Origin: Purpureocillium takamizusanense
Lineage: Eukaryota > Ascomycota > Sordariomycetes > Hypocreales > Ophiocordycipitaceae
DNA: 64,000 bases
Reading direction: 5' to 3'
Assembly (NCBI RefSeq): GCF_022605165.1
Contig: NC_063069.1
Coordinates: forward strand, 1,550,001-1,614,000
Shown here: positions 30,789 to 44,143 of the stretch, piece after piece
Layout of the letters: the number at the start of each line of letters is the position of its first letter
Position numbering within the stretch: the first letter of the stretch is position 1
Translations under genes and position numbers: made by a program
Notes under the pieces: model-generated
Seen by the model: only the letters and a program-made list of their open reading frames with translations
Database searches by the model: none
What the model was told of the DNA's origin: nothing

Positions 30789-31745
30789 CGGCGGGTCTCA
30801 AGCTGCCTTGAGTGCGGAGGTCCTGTGTACTGCGTACCTGCCTTGGCAAGGAACGACAGGTAAAGGCAGATAAATACACTACGAAGATTTGCTACATGAT
30901 CGCAACGCTGCGCCGCCTGTGTCCCGGCGCGGTGAAGAAGAGCAAATGAAGATGACGAGGCGAAGCATCTGACGGAGTTCGTCTGCTCATGACCGGACGC
31001 TAATAAACTGCATGACGCCAAGTGCAAGTGCAGTCGGCCGACGACGACTCGGTGCAATTCATGCAACGAACGGCGCATGGCATGGCCTGGCCCCTCCCCC
31101 GCACATCAACACGGCAATCGCCATGAGCGCGCGGACACCAATCTATCGTACGTATCGTGCACTGCCTATCGCTGGGGCTCTTGGCCTCTTGGCGCCCGGG
31201 GAAGAGAAGGGGGGGGATGAGAGAGGGGCCCGTTCTCGTTCCCTTCGTTGACGGGCGACGATGATGACGGACGGGCCGAATGACAGCAGGCGCCGTCGCC
31301 GCATCGACACGAGGCACTTACCCCCCCCCCGCCCCCCTACCCCACCAATCCCAATCTGGCGGCACGATCCGTACTTTCGTACGAGTGCGGTGAGGTGGGG
31401 GAGGGTAACTACCTTGGGTACGAAGTACGGCAAGTATCAAACGTAGCCGTAGCGCCATGCAAGGGAGACGGAAGTAAGGCCTCTTTTGATGATGATGACT
31501 ATGATGGCGATGATGATGATTCTAGTTACTACGTCGCTGTTTGTTTGTTTTGTTTGTTGTCGTTCGGACCCAAGCAGAGACACTAAAGTCTGAGCCGAAC
31601 GACAGGAGCTGTGCAAAGATACGAAGGAAGGGAGGTGTGTGTACCCGATACCTCCTCGCCCAGCCCGTTGCCAGCCTACCAAGTATCTTCCCGGTGGCCT
31701 GGCCCATTCTCCAGCAGCATGACGCAGCCGCTTGGTGCCGTTCGA

Positions 31746-31796
31746 CTACCTGCCTAGGTCAGTACTACCTATACTGTAGTAGGTAGTAGGTACGAA
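31746..31796. repeat. Short TACCTA-type motif cluster
   Basis: CCTAGGTCAGTACTACC, TACTGTAGTAGGTAGTAGG and GTACG elements, near-palindromic and rich in TACCTA/TAGGTA cores. Confidence 0.5.
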
Positions 31797-32439
31797 CCTT
31801 TTGATGCAAAGAGACCCCACCCTCCTCCTCCACCTTTTGTTGTTCTTCTTCTTCCGGCCGCACCATGTGCTGTCCATTCGACTTCGCACTCGGTAGGACG
31901 GATACGTGCGTAAATATACTCGATCGACTGCTTGCTTGCCTTGACCTTCCGCGCGCAGCGGCTTGTGCTGCTAGAGTACCCGGGTAGTTACTGCGCCTCG
32001 GGTCGCACTTTTGCAGATCGATGCATCCACAGCCGCCGAAAACAATCTCGAGTGGGGGAGAAGGCGAACAGCAAGCACCACCACCGCTACTACCCTGTCT
32101 GTCTGTCGTGCCTGCCCTGCCTTGCGTCTTGTGTCTGCGTCGTTGTGTTGGCGACCTCTGTTGGTCCCTTCCCCCCCTCTCCTTGCCACCACCCACCGGC
32201 CGCCCCGGCGACGCCTCTCCCGTCCCCTTTATTGATTTATCGATTTATTTATGAGCCATGACACGCTCGGCCGCCGCGTCTGCGTCTGCGTCCTCGTCCC
32301 CGTCCTGGCCTCACTCTCGCTTCGCCCCGACGCTTTGTGCTTCTTCTCGAGGGCGCCGTCACTCCCTCAACTGGCCATCGCAACACAGCAGATAGCTCGG
32401 GGACACCGCGCTGCTGCTACTTTGCCCCCGTCGACGACG

Positions 32440-35304
32440 ATGGCTGCGTCACCGCGAGCTCTTCTTTGCGCCGCCGCCGCCGCCGTGGGCTTGGCTCTGT
32501 CGCAGGGCGCCCACGCGCAAAGCGACGGTGGCAATGTCATCAACAACGACACTCATTTCTACAGCCAGTCGCCGCCCGTATACCCATCCCGTGAGCCCGT
32601 CATCCCCCCGCCGGGTAGACGTCGCTGCCGTTGTTGCGGACGCTGACGAGTGTCCCTCTCCGCCTTGCGCAGCTGAGATTGTCGGGGCTGAGTGGTCCGA
32701 CGCATACGCAAAGGCCAAAGCGCTGGTCGCGCAAATGACTCTCGAGGAGAAGGTACCTTGGCTTCCTGTAGACCTCCGTCTTACGCCGTCGCCTCTGGAT
32801 TGACACACTCCTGCGCCTAGGTCAACCTGACCGGAGGCGTAGACCTCGGCACCGGCTGCTCCGGCACCATCAGTCCCATCAAGCGCCTCAACTTCACGGG
32901 CATGTGCCTCAGCGATGCTGGTAATGGTCTGCGCAACACCGACCTGGTCAACTCGTACCCCAGCGGCATCCACGTCGGCGCAAGGTGCGTGTTGTCTGCG
33001 TTTCTCAATCCGTCGTCACCGCCCTTCTCCTCCTGGTTCTGACACAGTGGCAGCTGGAACAAGGAGCTCGCATTCCTGCGCGGCTCGTCCATGGGCGGCG
33101 AGTTCAAGAGAAAGGGAGTCAACGTCCTTCTTGGCCCCGTCGTCGGGCCCGCGTGGCGTGTTGTGCGTGGCGGCAGGAATTGGGAGGGCTTTTCGGTCGA
33201 CCCCTATCTCTCTGGCTCGCTAGTATATAAGAGTGTCCTGGGCATCCAGGAGCAGGGCGTCCAGACCAGCGTCAAGGTGTGTGTTTGGCTCATCATTCTT
33301 TCTTGTTAGGCTCACGAGCTGACAGCGGGCCACAGCATTATATCGCCAACGAACAGGAAACCTACCGCACACCATCATCTGGCGGTGCCAAGGAGGCCGT
33401 ATCCTCCAACGTCGATGACAAGACTATGCACGAAGTCTATCTTTGGTGAGCCATTGGCCCCTGCCCTTTGTGCACATGTGGCAGCGATTGACCAATGACA
33501 TGATTCTCCAGGCCGTTCCAAGACGCCGTCAAAGCTGGCACAGGCAATATCATGTGCTCATACCAGCGTATAAACAACTCGTACGGGTGTGCCAACAGCA
33601 AGACCCTGAACGGTCTACTCAAGACCGAGCTTGGCTTTCAGGTGAGTCTCCCGCTCGAGGGCCTGGTAATGCATCCCTGACTCTGGGGCAGGGCTTCGTC
33701 GTTTCCGACTGGGATGCCCAGCATGCTGGCGTTGCCGCCGCCCTGGCCGGTATGGACATGGCAATGCCCAGTGGAAGTGAATTCTGGGGAAAGCATTTGG
33801 TGGAAGCAGTGAAGAATGGTTCTGTGCCCGAGTCCCGCGTCACCGACATGGCAACCAGGTACTCCTCCCTCGGCAACCTTCACAACTCTATCCGAAGTTT
33901 GGACGATACTGATGCACCGGATCTAGGATCGTGACCACGTGGTACCAGTTCCAACAGGACACACTCTTCCCAGAACCTGGCGTCGGCATGCCCAAGGATG
34001 TGACCGCGCCGCACAAGTTTGTCGAGGGGCGTGATCTTAGCGCTCGCCCCGTGCTGTTTCAAGGCGCTGTCGAGGGTCATGTTCTCGTCAAGAATACTAA
34101 AGACACGTTGCCTCTAAAGTCTCCTCGCATGCTATCCTTGTTTGGATACTCAGCCAAGTCTCCCGATCTGTTTGCGCCTGTCGCAGGAGCAATCAACTCC
34201 CAGACATGGGTGGTCGGCGCCGAGTCCATTGACATCAACGAATTCATCTCCAATGTCATCAGCTTTTCGCCTAATGCGACCCATTCAAGCATTGGTCGTA
34301 ACGGCACCCTCATTCATGGCTGCGGTTCCGGCGCAACGACCCCAGCAGTCTTCACTGCGCCGTTCGAATCGCTCAAGGTCAGGGCAGCACGAGACGACAC
34401 GCCTTTGTTCCACGATTTTGTCTCCGCCGAGCCGGTTGTCGACCCCTTGACTGATACGTGCATCGTTTTCGGCAATGCATTTGCTTGCGAGGGCTTTGAC
34501 CGCCCGGGTCTGTATGACAACTACACCGACACCCTCATCAGAACAGTTGCGGGTCAATGCAGCAAGACAATCGTGGTCTTTCACAATGCCGGAATTCGAC
34601 TTGTGGATAATTTTGTTGACCACCCCAACGTTACGGCCATCATATTTGCTCATCTGCCTGGGCGCGACAGTGGCGACGCGCTGGTTTCTCTTCTGTATGG
34701 CGACTTGAGCCCGTCCGGTAAGCTGCCGTATACGGTGGCCAGAAACCAGTCCGGCTATGGCCACAATCTTAATCCAGACTGGTCTGAAGGCGCGCTTGAG
34801 AACTTTCCTCAGTCCGACTTCACTGAAGGAGTGTTCCTTGACTACAAGCACTTTGACAAGGAAGGCATTGAGCCGCGTTACGAGTTTGGGTTTGGCTTAA
34901 GTTATACGACGTTCAACATATCCAACATCAAGGTCAACGCCCTTCAGGGAGTCAACACGGCAGAGTATCCCACTGGCGCCATTGTTGCTGGTGGGCAGTC
35001 AGACCTCTGGGATGTGCTCGTCATCGTCAATGTCGACGTACAAAACACGGGAAAGGTTGCCGGTGCGGAGGTTGCGCAGCTTTACGTCGCTATTCCCAAC
35101 GGGCCTACGAAGCAGCTTCGCGGCTTCGAAAAGAGGCTGCTGCAGCCAGGCGAGGTGTCGACTGTCGAGTTTAAGCTGACGAGACGCGACTTGAGCGTTT
35201 GGAACACGGCCGCGCAGAAGTGGCAACTGCAACGAGGCGACTATTCGGTGCTTGTGGGGAGCAGCAGCAAGAACTTGCCTGTCCGTGGTAATATTAACTT
35301 TTAG
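32440..35304 (+). CDS. Secreted beta-glucosidase, glycoside hydrolase family 3
   Basis: Hydrolyses cellobiose and other beta-glucosides outside the cell. Eight exons: 32440-32590, 32673-32752, 32821-32984, 33048-33276, 33336-33445, 33512-33641, 33692-33858 and 33927-35304. Introns are 50-82 bp. The total is 2409 nt, or 802 aa. The start [20 protein letters not shown] gives a signal peptide cleaved near AHAQS. The GH3 N-terminal barrel follows: [29 protein letters not shown], then [20 protein letters not shown], whose Asp294 is the expected nucleophile. The second GH3 domain spans about 370-640 ([36 protein letters not shown]). A fibronectin III-like C-terminal domain begins near 700 ([19 protein letters not shown]). 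Several N-x-S/T sites fit secretion. All junctions keep the frame and rejoin conserved motifs. Carbon-source control is likely for this family but not shown here. Confidence 0.94.
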
Positions 35305-35879
35305 GGAACTCGCCACCAGTTCGACGATCCCTGCACATAGTTTTTCATCGTACCTAATGATAATGGAACAATACACCAAGTGTGTCGAATCGTTCAGGCT
35401 TGTTGGACTGAACATGCCTACTACACCAAGCCGCTGTTGCTCTTGGCGTGTTGTCCGCTGTTGGTTGTTTGGCTGCCTACTGCCGACCAGGCGCGTTTAC
35501 GCCTCGCGCCATTACGTGTTGGAAGCGCATTTCCCCCTTTGGCAACTAACTCCAGCACTGTCGTGTTGGTCCATACGACCTATGTAGTAATGTTGATGGC
35601 CAGCGAAAGACTGACTGCCTCATGTTGGGACATTGTGGCGTCCAACGGTCATGCTTTGAGTGGGCCAAACGCTGCCAACGCGCGGGAGCACGACTGCAGA
35701 CGCTGATTCACGACACGCAGACAGGTAAGCAGGCAGGCAGGCGGACATGTCTCTATTCAATGTTTCTTTTTCGTATGCATGAACGTTGACTTCTTGTTGG
35801 TGGGAGTGTGTCCATTTGGGCCGGCCGGCACGGCCCACCTCCCCCATTCCGCACATTCACGCATGACGCAAAGGAAGGA

Positions 35880-35899
35880 GGGAGAGAGAGAGAGAGAGG
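35880..35899. repeat. (GA)n microsatellite
   Basis: Roughly ten GA units. Confidence 0.8.
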
Positions 35900-38800
35900 A
35901 AACATGCTGTATTGCGGTGCCACTAATAATACATCTACAGTTAGTACTGTGCCTTTTCCTAAACTGATACGTATACTCCAGTCGCCTTGTGGCCGTCCGG
36001 TACAAATCGGCTGGCTGGCTGGCCGGTCACGGCATATCCTGCCTCGCCCACCAACAACCGACTACCCTGGATCAACCCCCCGGGGGGAAACCCTGCACGA
36101 GCCAAACAACCAACTACTGCGGGCAGACCGGCAAACGTTCCCGGAAAGTGGGGGGAGAGTGTGCGAGCACGACTCCACGGCCGAAGGCGATACTATCACG
36201 CGAGGCCGTGGGCGAGATTCTCGTCGGTGAGCGGGTGGGTAAATTGCCCTTTCAAGTAGGCAGGCAGGCTTGCGAGGCAGCCCTGAGATCCAACGCAAAT
36301 CAACAAGGAAAAGGGGGGATGACGGGGATCTCTCAGCCACCGGGCCAACGGGGTGCCCAGCCGGGTGAATCTTGTTGGAGACGAGGCCGGGCGCGGGGGA
36401 GCGCTTGTATAACCTGACATGCCGCAGTGGGTGGTCGATCAGTCTGTCGGCCCCCGGAGGTTTTGGTCAGCCTCGCGCAACCTAAAGGGGAGGATTTGCA
36501 ACAGAGCCCGCTGTTTGTGCGACCGCAAAGAAGAAGAGGAAGAAAAAATCCCGGCTGCCTGGACAGCCAGCCGGTGCAGGACGGCAGCCTTGTTCTGACG
36601 CTGGCTGATACATCAGCAGCAATCACGAACATGGCATCTAGGCACGTACCTACATACGTACGGCGCTACCTCAACGTTGGCCTCGAGGCGGCCGGCAGAT
36701 CACACTCTCCCAGTAGCAGCCAATCGTTCATGTCTCGGCCTCGATACTGAGATGGGACGTACGTAGGTGCGGCATCGGCTGGAGGGGGGCGGCAAATGGC
36801 ACCAGGCTGTGTACCACTACTGCCCTCTACCAGATCTCGATTGGCGACTTGACCCTTGTCGCGGACGTGACACTCTTGTTTAACCCATCCTCTTCCGTGG
36901 TTGCGAACAGACCCCCGAGCCTAGCCGGGGCAACCAGGATGACGGCCGCCCACAAATTGAAATGTCCTCAACCCTGACCATGAAGTTTCGGGAGGAACTG
37001 GCGGCCCAAGCGGTGGCGGGACATGTCTCGGATCGTCGTCGAACCATGTCTTCCGCGGCGCATGGGTGGGCCAGTTCCGGACCCTGTGCAACTGCTTGGT
37101 AAGATGGGACAAATCTCCACCACATGACATGTAGAAAAGACAGTCTTTTTCTGTGTTTGCCCGTAAGCCAACAGCTCACTCGTGTGGATGAGCATGAAAC
37201 AGCCATGACTTGCCACGAGCACTCTCCTTCCGGCTTTCCCTGTCCATTTTCCGGCATCGTGGCGATACGACTGTCTCAGCTATGCGCTGTCGTTGCCTGC
37301 CCTGCCTAGGCCGCCGAGCTGGGAGGCGCACTTCTCGTAGCTAAGCGTAATGATTGCGGTATACCTTATGCCTCGTGTCGATCGTGAAGTTTTATGCGAC
37401 AGGGACATTTCGTAGCTGACCAATCGGTTCCTGTGCAGTGAGTGTCAAGTTTCCATGCTCTCCTCCGGGCCAGGTTGCCAACCCATCTCCGCCTAGAAAG
37501 CGGAGAGAAAGAACCCTTGTCACGATGACCGGCAATGGCCTCAGGCCCTGGCGGGGTGGTGTTAGGCTATCCATGTTTGAGTGAGATGTCGGCACGTGCA
37601 CGTTCTGGGTCAAAGTTGCAAATTCATGCTCTCAGTCGACCACGGGCAGCGCGATGTGAAGGTCGGCGCACCTCATCCTGACCGGCATGAAGCATCAACG
37701 GGCCATCCTCCCTAGGAAACTGCCTCCTCGTCGTAGTCACGGTCATCGTGAAACACTGAGGCTGTTACATTGTGATAGACAGCCAACTAGATAGAGCCTA
37801 TCTGATGATAGGATATCTAAAACGCTGTCAAACAACATCGTCTGAGGTTGCCATGGAAAACGTGAGCCCTAGTTGATGAGAAATAGACCCCAGGAGCGGT
37901 TGAACAGCTGTCCGTTGGAACCGTGAGACCGGCAACGTGCATCTCGTTCTATCAGAGCGGGATCATGCCGACCGCCGCCGGGAATGAGCATTGGTACAAG
38001 TACGTATTGTGGTCTCGGTCATTCCGGTCCTGGGCTACCGATTGGTAGGGCTAGATCTCCCGGCATCAGAGGGAAAGGCCAAACATGGTAGGCCGATGAC
38101 GGGGGTAGTACTGAGGCAGATTGGGGCGGCAGAGACAGGCGGCAACCCATAGAATTCTGGAGTTAGTGTGAAGGACGAAGCTTTACCCACATCCGCCATT
38201 CTGGAAGCGGCGCCAGTGCGACGCGCGAAGTAACCCAACCTCGCCCAAAACCACGGCAGATCGTAAAACATGATGTCGCGCCCGCAGATGTGTTCCCGGC
38301 CGGCAAACCGGGCGATGACGGACAGGCTGTGTGAAACATGGCAGATGAGCCTGTCCGAGAATGTGAAGAGTGGAACCGGCCCTCGTACTTTGTAACTACC
38401 AAGCACTCCGTAAAACTGCTCGCAGACTTGTCCACAAGTACGAAGCCCTTTGTAATTGGTGCGGCTTGCACGGCGAGACAACCGTCGGTTGAAATTGTAC
38501 AGATTATCTTGGTGACCTGTCCGCACAAGAGGATTTTCGATTCCAAAAGAGGTGGTCTCTGCGGGCTTTCTGCGGGGTGAGTGCCTGATTACAGTGCATT
38601 TCATGTCCGCCAATGCTCGTGAAGCACCAGCAGGGATGTATACCTACCGGTGAAAAGTGTGCGGTAAAGCTAGCATCGCCGTGCATCGACATGAGCCCAC
38701 ATGAGTTGCTCCCCGTGCTGATGCCCCTTTCCGGGCTGTATCCGAGCGGCCGGAACTCCCCACAGCAGGGGCATCATGGATCATGCCTGGAAGTTTCTGG

Positions 38801-40217
38801 GACTTCTAGCTCGGCTTGGTGGAACCAAGACGCCAGCGGCTAAACGAACAAAGTGTCAGGCATCGTGCAATGGGCCCGGTGGCTGTTTCAATGACGCGAG
38901 ACTCACGGCGAGCCAAATATTCTCGTGCGTGTGAGGAAGGCCTACTGCCCGAACTCGGCTTGCGCTCAACCACCACGACCCAGCAGCAGCGTGGCACGTC
39001 CGAAGTACTCTGCCGGGCCTGTTCGCCGAACCGAGGAGGGCTCCCACTCCAGACTCGCATCGCCGAGGGTTCAAGCTGGCCAGGCATGGCACACTACATG
39101 GCGCAGGCTCGTATTGTTCGTCAGGCGTAGGGCGACATCGAGGATCTCAGATACCAACGATTCGCACGTACTACTATTGCACGTGCGAACATGAGTCTGG
39201 CTATCACGTACTCGTTCGCTGGAGTGAGTGCGGCCCAGCCAGTGCAGTCGCGCCCCCGGGTTGCAGGGTTGGCGTGGATACTAAGTCACTACGTATCGTT
39301 GCCGCAGGTACACCCGGGCAAGGGCTCTCGACGCAGGCGCATCAGACAGGGCGTGGGGAACGGCTGGGATGGCCAGAGACTGATCAACCGAGCCTGGTAC
39401 GTGGTCGTTAGCGTTGACTTCGAACTGCCATGTGCGGAGCATCTGAAGGCAGTGGCCAAGTGAGGCGTCCCTTGTCGATCCACGGGAGCCGACGCCATGC
39501 CGCGGAAAGGGGGACGACGCCCGTGTCAGTCAGGCTCCAGGTAGAGCTGGGGCTGAGCTGCCACCGACTGCGGGCCAGCGCTGGTTCCAGTCCGTGTGCG
39601 AGGAGCGGGCGAAACAGAGACCTGCTGAATCCCCTTGTCCTTGCTCCCCTCTTGTTTGTGTCCAGGCGTTACAGTGCGCTGCAGAAAGGGCTTCAGCCGT
39701 AGGCGGTCGGGATTTGCTGCTAGAAATCGATCAAGGCTGCTGAAGCAGCAACCGCTACTCATCCAGCCTGGCGTGCAAGGTTGACAGCGTCGGCTCGTGG
39801 CGGGTTGCTGTCAGGGTGAGACGGGGATTTAACCCCCCCCCCAGGGCATCAGAAGATGAGAGACGTTCGACAAGCCGGTGCCCTAGCCCAGATCTGCCGT
39901 GACGCAGCGGGAGAGGATGGTTGCATGGTGAAAAGTCTCGACCGCGGGGGTCCCATGCACGATGTCAGGTCCCGCCTGCTTTACCCCTGCTGGCGCAAGA
40001 ACAGCAAGCCCCGCAATGGTGGCAGCTGATGACGAAGTGACGCGCGCAGTGGGGGGGATCGTTGATGAAAATTTTGTGTGTGCTTGCACTTGACGAAGGA
40101 GATGGAGGCTTAGGCTTCGTTCCTCTTGGCGTGAAGATGCCCAAGGGACCGACCACGAAGGCGAAGCCACGCAGATGCAGAGGTAGACGTAGATGCACAC
40201 GAGCACGATGTTTTAGA

Positions 40218-40360
40218 TAGTACCTACTAGTGTCCGAGGCACCTTCGATTAGTACTAAGGTTATGTCAGGTACCTACCTTATCTAGGTAAGGTAGTACGG
40301 TGCCTAGGCACCTACCTGCCTTAGTAGGTTCCCAAGGTAGCAATAGGTACCTCCACACAT
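40218..40360. repeat. Large cluster of TACCTA/CCTAGG palindromes
   Basis: About 140 bp dense in GTACCTACCTTA, ATCTAGGTAAGGTAG, GTGCCTAGGCACC and TAGTAGG elements. Several are perfect or near-perfect palindromes, for example CCTTATCTAGGTAAGG with one mismatch, so the strand could fold into several hairpins. Confidence 0.6.
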
Positions 40361-43300
40361 TGCTAGTTGAGGTACAGTATATTAATGGCCTGATACCTTG
40401 GCTACCATTCGTACAGCGGGAAAGAACTAGGTTAGATGGAGGAGCATGTTACCAACGAGGAACGAGACCTTGCCCGGGTCGCGATTGCCTGAATTGGATG
40501 GGCTTTTTCGACCAATTTCACGTCGGCAGCAGGTGCGACGCTCCCTCTCCCCCATTCCATTGGTGCCCCCTCGCCATGCTTCCCAACTGCGACCGCCAGG
40601 AGGAAGCATTCAGCCCACAAGCCCGAACTTGCCAAGTACTAGGTACCTTGGTACAGAACAGTATGTGCAATTACGTCGCTTTTTCTCCATGTTAAATTAG
40701 TCCCCTTTTTTTTTCCGGAAGGCGTCGAGAACACTTTGAATGAACCACGGCACATCGCCTCCTGTCTCGTCGAATGGAACCCTAATCAACGATCCACTGC
40801 GCTGAGATCGCCGACTTAGCAAATGACTTGGCACGGACACTGCTCCGAACGCCGTAACTCGTCAGATATCGTTTCGCGAGGCACCTCCCGCGCCACCCTT
40901 CTGCTACTAGTAGCAAGCTATCCCCCCGAAGCAACAAGGGCCCCACGAGCCGCAGCCGAACCGGTGCGGCGACGATGGCTGGGGCGCCACCCACCCCGTC
41001 GGCGAGACCTTTCTAGCCATGACACGAGCGGGCCATTTGCAGGTATATCAAGTATTGTCTTGTGCTGTTGTAGTGGTAATTGCAAGCAAATGACGACAGT
41101 GGTAGGTGACTCGCAGCGCTGTTGGCTCTGTTCTCCCTGCCCCCCTTCCTCTTGTGAGAAGTGCTTGAGGCTAGACTGCACATAAACAGGAAAGAAGCCA
41201 AGCTTCCAGGGGACCCCGAACCAATCGAGACTGGACCGGCCCACGATGCCGCAGATCAACTTGGGTCACCCCGTGACAGAACAATCACATGGCGCCGTGC
41301 TGACGTGGAATGATGACATCCGCGAGAAGGCAGAACCTAACAAGACACCCAACCCAACCTTTGGGGACGATCAGGAGTACGTACGTACTGTACTTGCTCC
41401 GTACACGTACAGGCCATGCACATGTTTTCGGCCGCTCGTGCAGCCCCTCCCGATCTAGCATCGTCCAAGATCAGTCGATCGGATGTCTCCACCATAAGCC
41501 AGATCCCAACGGGCAGCACCTGCAACACGCCCCCTCCCCGGTATGGAGGACTCGCCCGCCTTGACTCTCCAATTTGTGCCGTCCCACCCCAGCCAACCTC
41601 GACTGCACATGTGCGTATGTAGGCGCTTGGGTACCGTCCAGGTACAGGTACTTATGCCCAGAAGCTGTGTGTGCCCAAGGCTCGGCGTCGAGCCTGCTGC
41701 TGACGATACAGGACCATGTACAATATGTACATAATTTGACGGAGCCCCCCAAAAAAGACGCTGTCCCTTGCCTGTCGATGCCCATGGGACTAATGCCCGC
41801 TTGAGCGATAGCCTTGTTGGGCGGTCTGGGGAACAGAACGCCGGCCTGGTGCGCTTGTGAACCGTGCTCGGCGTCCTGCTCGTTGGGTCGCCGAAATCGC
41901 CATTCGTCCCGTCTTCCATCTCTGCTTGTCGCGGCCTGGAAACAAACAAACGGTTGTCGGGACAGGAACTGTTGGCAGTCCAGCCAAGACGGCAACCGAT
42001 GTGTTGCATGCGTACGTCATCCAACAATATGCAGCATCTCCAACTTCACCGGTCTCCCTGGAGAGCCTGGTCAGCATAAGCATGAGACGGGTCCTCTGTG
42101 TACCCAGGTTTGCCCATGGCCCATCCGTTGTGACCCCCCAAGAAAGGGCTCGGTTTTCACTTGACCAAATTTGTCAGCATCAAAGCGATGGACATGGCAA
42201 CCAAGGGGCCTGAGGGTGTGGCAGCCATGCCCCGACAGCGGATTCATGGCTTGTCGTCGACCAATCCTTGCCCCGGCGAATGAGATTGGGCATCTGGAAA
42301 TCGGGTGTTTCTGGCTGCAAGCCATACTTCGACCCAGTCTGACTGCGGCTGATGCCGGGCACTGGCTCATCTGAAAAGGGGGGGGGGGGGCTGATTTGCA
42401 CACACCACCCGTCTGTCCGTCTGTCCGCCAGCCCCAACCGGCGGGTGCTGACACCAGAACACGGAGATAGAGTTCTCACTCGCACTCGCAGGCCTTGGTC
42501 TTTCTGGTGTTGAATGTAAGCTTGCTCGTCAACGGACCACGCACTGCCAGCTGACCACGCCATTCATCAACCGCCTCACCGCCAGGTCGCGGCACAGCAA
42601 ACACAGGCGGCTGTCCGTTCGATGCAATTCCAACCGGCGATTGGTTTCGGGGATACAGTTTCTCAGCGTTTTCTGTGAGAAGATCGAGACGCTCCGAGAT
42701 TGATCGTCCGTCATGTCACCTGTTGGGTCGACGAGGGCCAACGACTCGCTGGCGGACCCCCCTCCCCTCTCGATTCCGAGTACACTCTCGGCATGTCGTT
42801 GAGCACCACCTTCGATACATGCTGTACATTGTACCACCCTGCGTAGCACAACAGTGAGCAGCCTGCGGCCAACCAGGTGGATGGCGAGCCTTCCAGGAAT
42901 CCTGCTGGGCTTGGCGTATCGAGGGTGTGAGCTCTGCGTCGTGGTGGCGCATGCGGGACAGCCTGTCAGACTGGAACCTCGCTTCCCATCGCAGAGTTGA
43001 GATTCTGCAGCCAGCGCAGCCCTGGCCTCTTACTCGCACGCACGCACCGGCCGAGAGGCAGCCAAGCCCCTGCTGCCTTGGCCCCCTGCAGGGCAGGTAA
43101 TCAAAAGAGCAGACGAGGCCGACACTCGTCACGTTCACCCTTGTCCGCTTCGGCCATTGCACGCCTTTCGACGAGAGACTTGGGGGGCACATGCCGGAAC
43201 CTGGCCGGGACTCCTCTCCGACGGAGCAGGTTGGTTACCCGCAAGGCCCACGACATCTCCACGGCACTAGCATCCTGCCTCCATCCCACCGCCAGTTCAT

Positions 43301-44123
43301 CACGGGTGCCCCTCCAGTGGTTAGCGCGCCGCGCCGTGTGGTGCCAGATCGCGTAACCGACACCAGATGCGACCTTTGCCGATTTGCCAAGCTACACCAC
43401 ACGCACGCTACACTCGCGCCTCTTGGTTGAAGCTGCGTCTCCCGGCGTCTCGGCCCAGTACGATTGGCGGGGCGCCGGACGCCGCAGCTGAAGAAGGGCT
43501 CGCGTTGCACAGGCGAGGCTCCTCCGTTCCGCCAGAGTTGAGCGGCATATTGCCCGGACCAAGTGCGACAAGCTACTGCCATGCGTGGCAGGACAAAGTA
43601 TCAGTACACCATCTCAGTGCAGATGAAGCCATGTCATGTCGTCGTCGTACGGCGCGGCTGCGTGGGCACCGCACCAACGTGGGCCAGCTCGAGGCCTTGG
43701 CCCGTCAGCCCCCAAATGTTCTCCAGCGGCCATGTGGTCTGGATCTTGTACCCGGCGGACCGTTTTTCGATCCAATCGCTTGTGACATCACCTGCTTGCC
43801 TTCATGCAAGAGGCGCTTGCGGACCACACCTCCCCGCGGCGCTGCGCTGCGCCCTTGTAGTACAGTAGGCCTGGCTGAGGCAATAAAGCATCAGGGCTTC
43901 CTTGGCCTCGCCGCAAATCACACACCCGCGCACGCCCCGAGCCTGCCGAGCCGACGCCGCTGGCTGGCCAGAGAGTGGCATTCGCTCATATTGCCTGGAT
44001 CGCATGAGCCTCCGCGTGCGCATCGCCGGACTCTTTGTTTGCGCGCACACGCCCATCGCGTGGCCGGGTGCCCGGCTGCCTCACGCGCGTCGTGATGCAA
44101 GCAACACTGATTGATGTGAAGTG

Positions 44124-44143
44124 AGCGGTGACAGGTCACCGCT
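44124..44143. promoter_or_regulatory. 20-bp dyad (9-bp arms, 2-bp spacer)
   Basis: AGCGGTGAC-AG-GTCACCGCT, a perfect inverted repeat in the gene desert. It could be a binding site for a dimeric regulator or a chance hairpin; nothing around it decides. Confidence 0.3.

Larger units (their letters stand above)
29267..32439. other. Intergenic between G-alpha and beta-glucosidase, with a MITE
   Basis: About 3.2 kb without a recognisable gene. It contains a 325-bp inverted-repeat element (30269-30593, listed), a CCGG tetranucleotide run just after it, a 13-G run at 30776-30788 and a TACCTA-type cluster near 31746-31796. GTGGGG/CCCCAC hexamers, which fit the SYGGRG consensus of the carbon repressor CreA, occur near 31340, 31395 and 31805. 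Such hexamers are common by chance, so this is only suggestive for the downstream beta-glucosidase. Confidence 0.6.

Noticed and set aside
38035..38613. 192-codon minus-strand frame in the desert
   Set aside because: Composition looks random, with no motif and no joinable exons.
43367..44095. 242-codon plus-strand frame in the desert
   Set aside because: Arg/Pro/Ala-rich as expected of a non-coding GC-rich frame; nothing recognisable.
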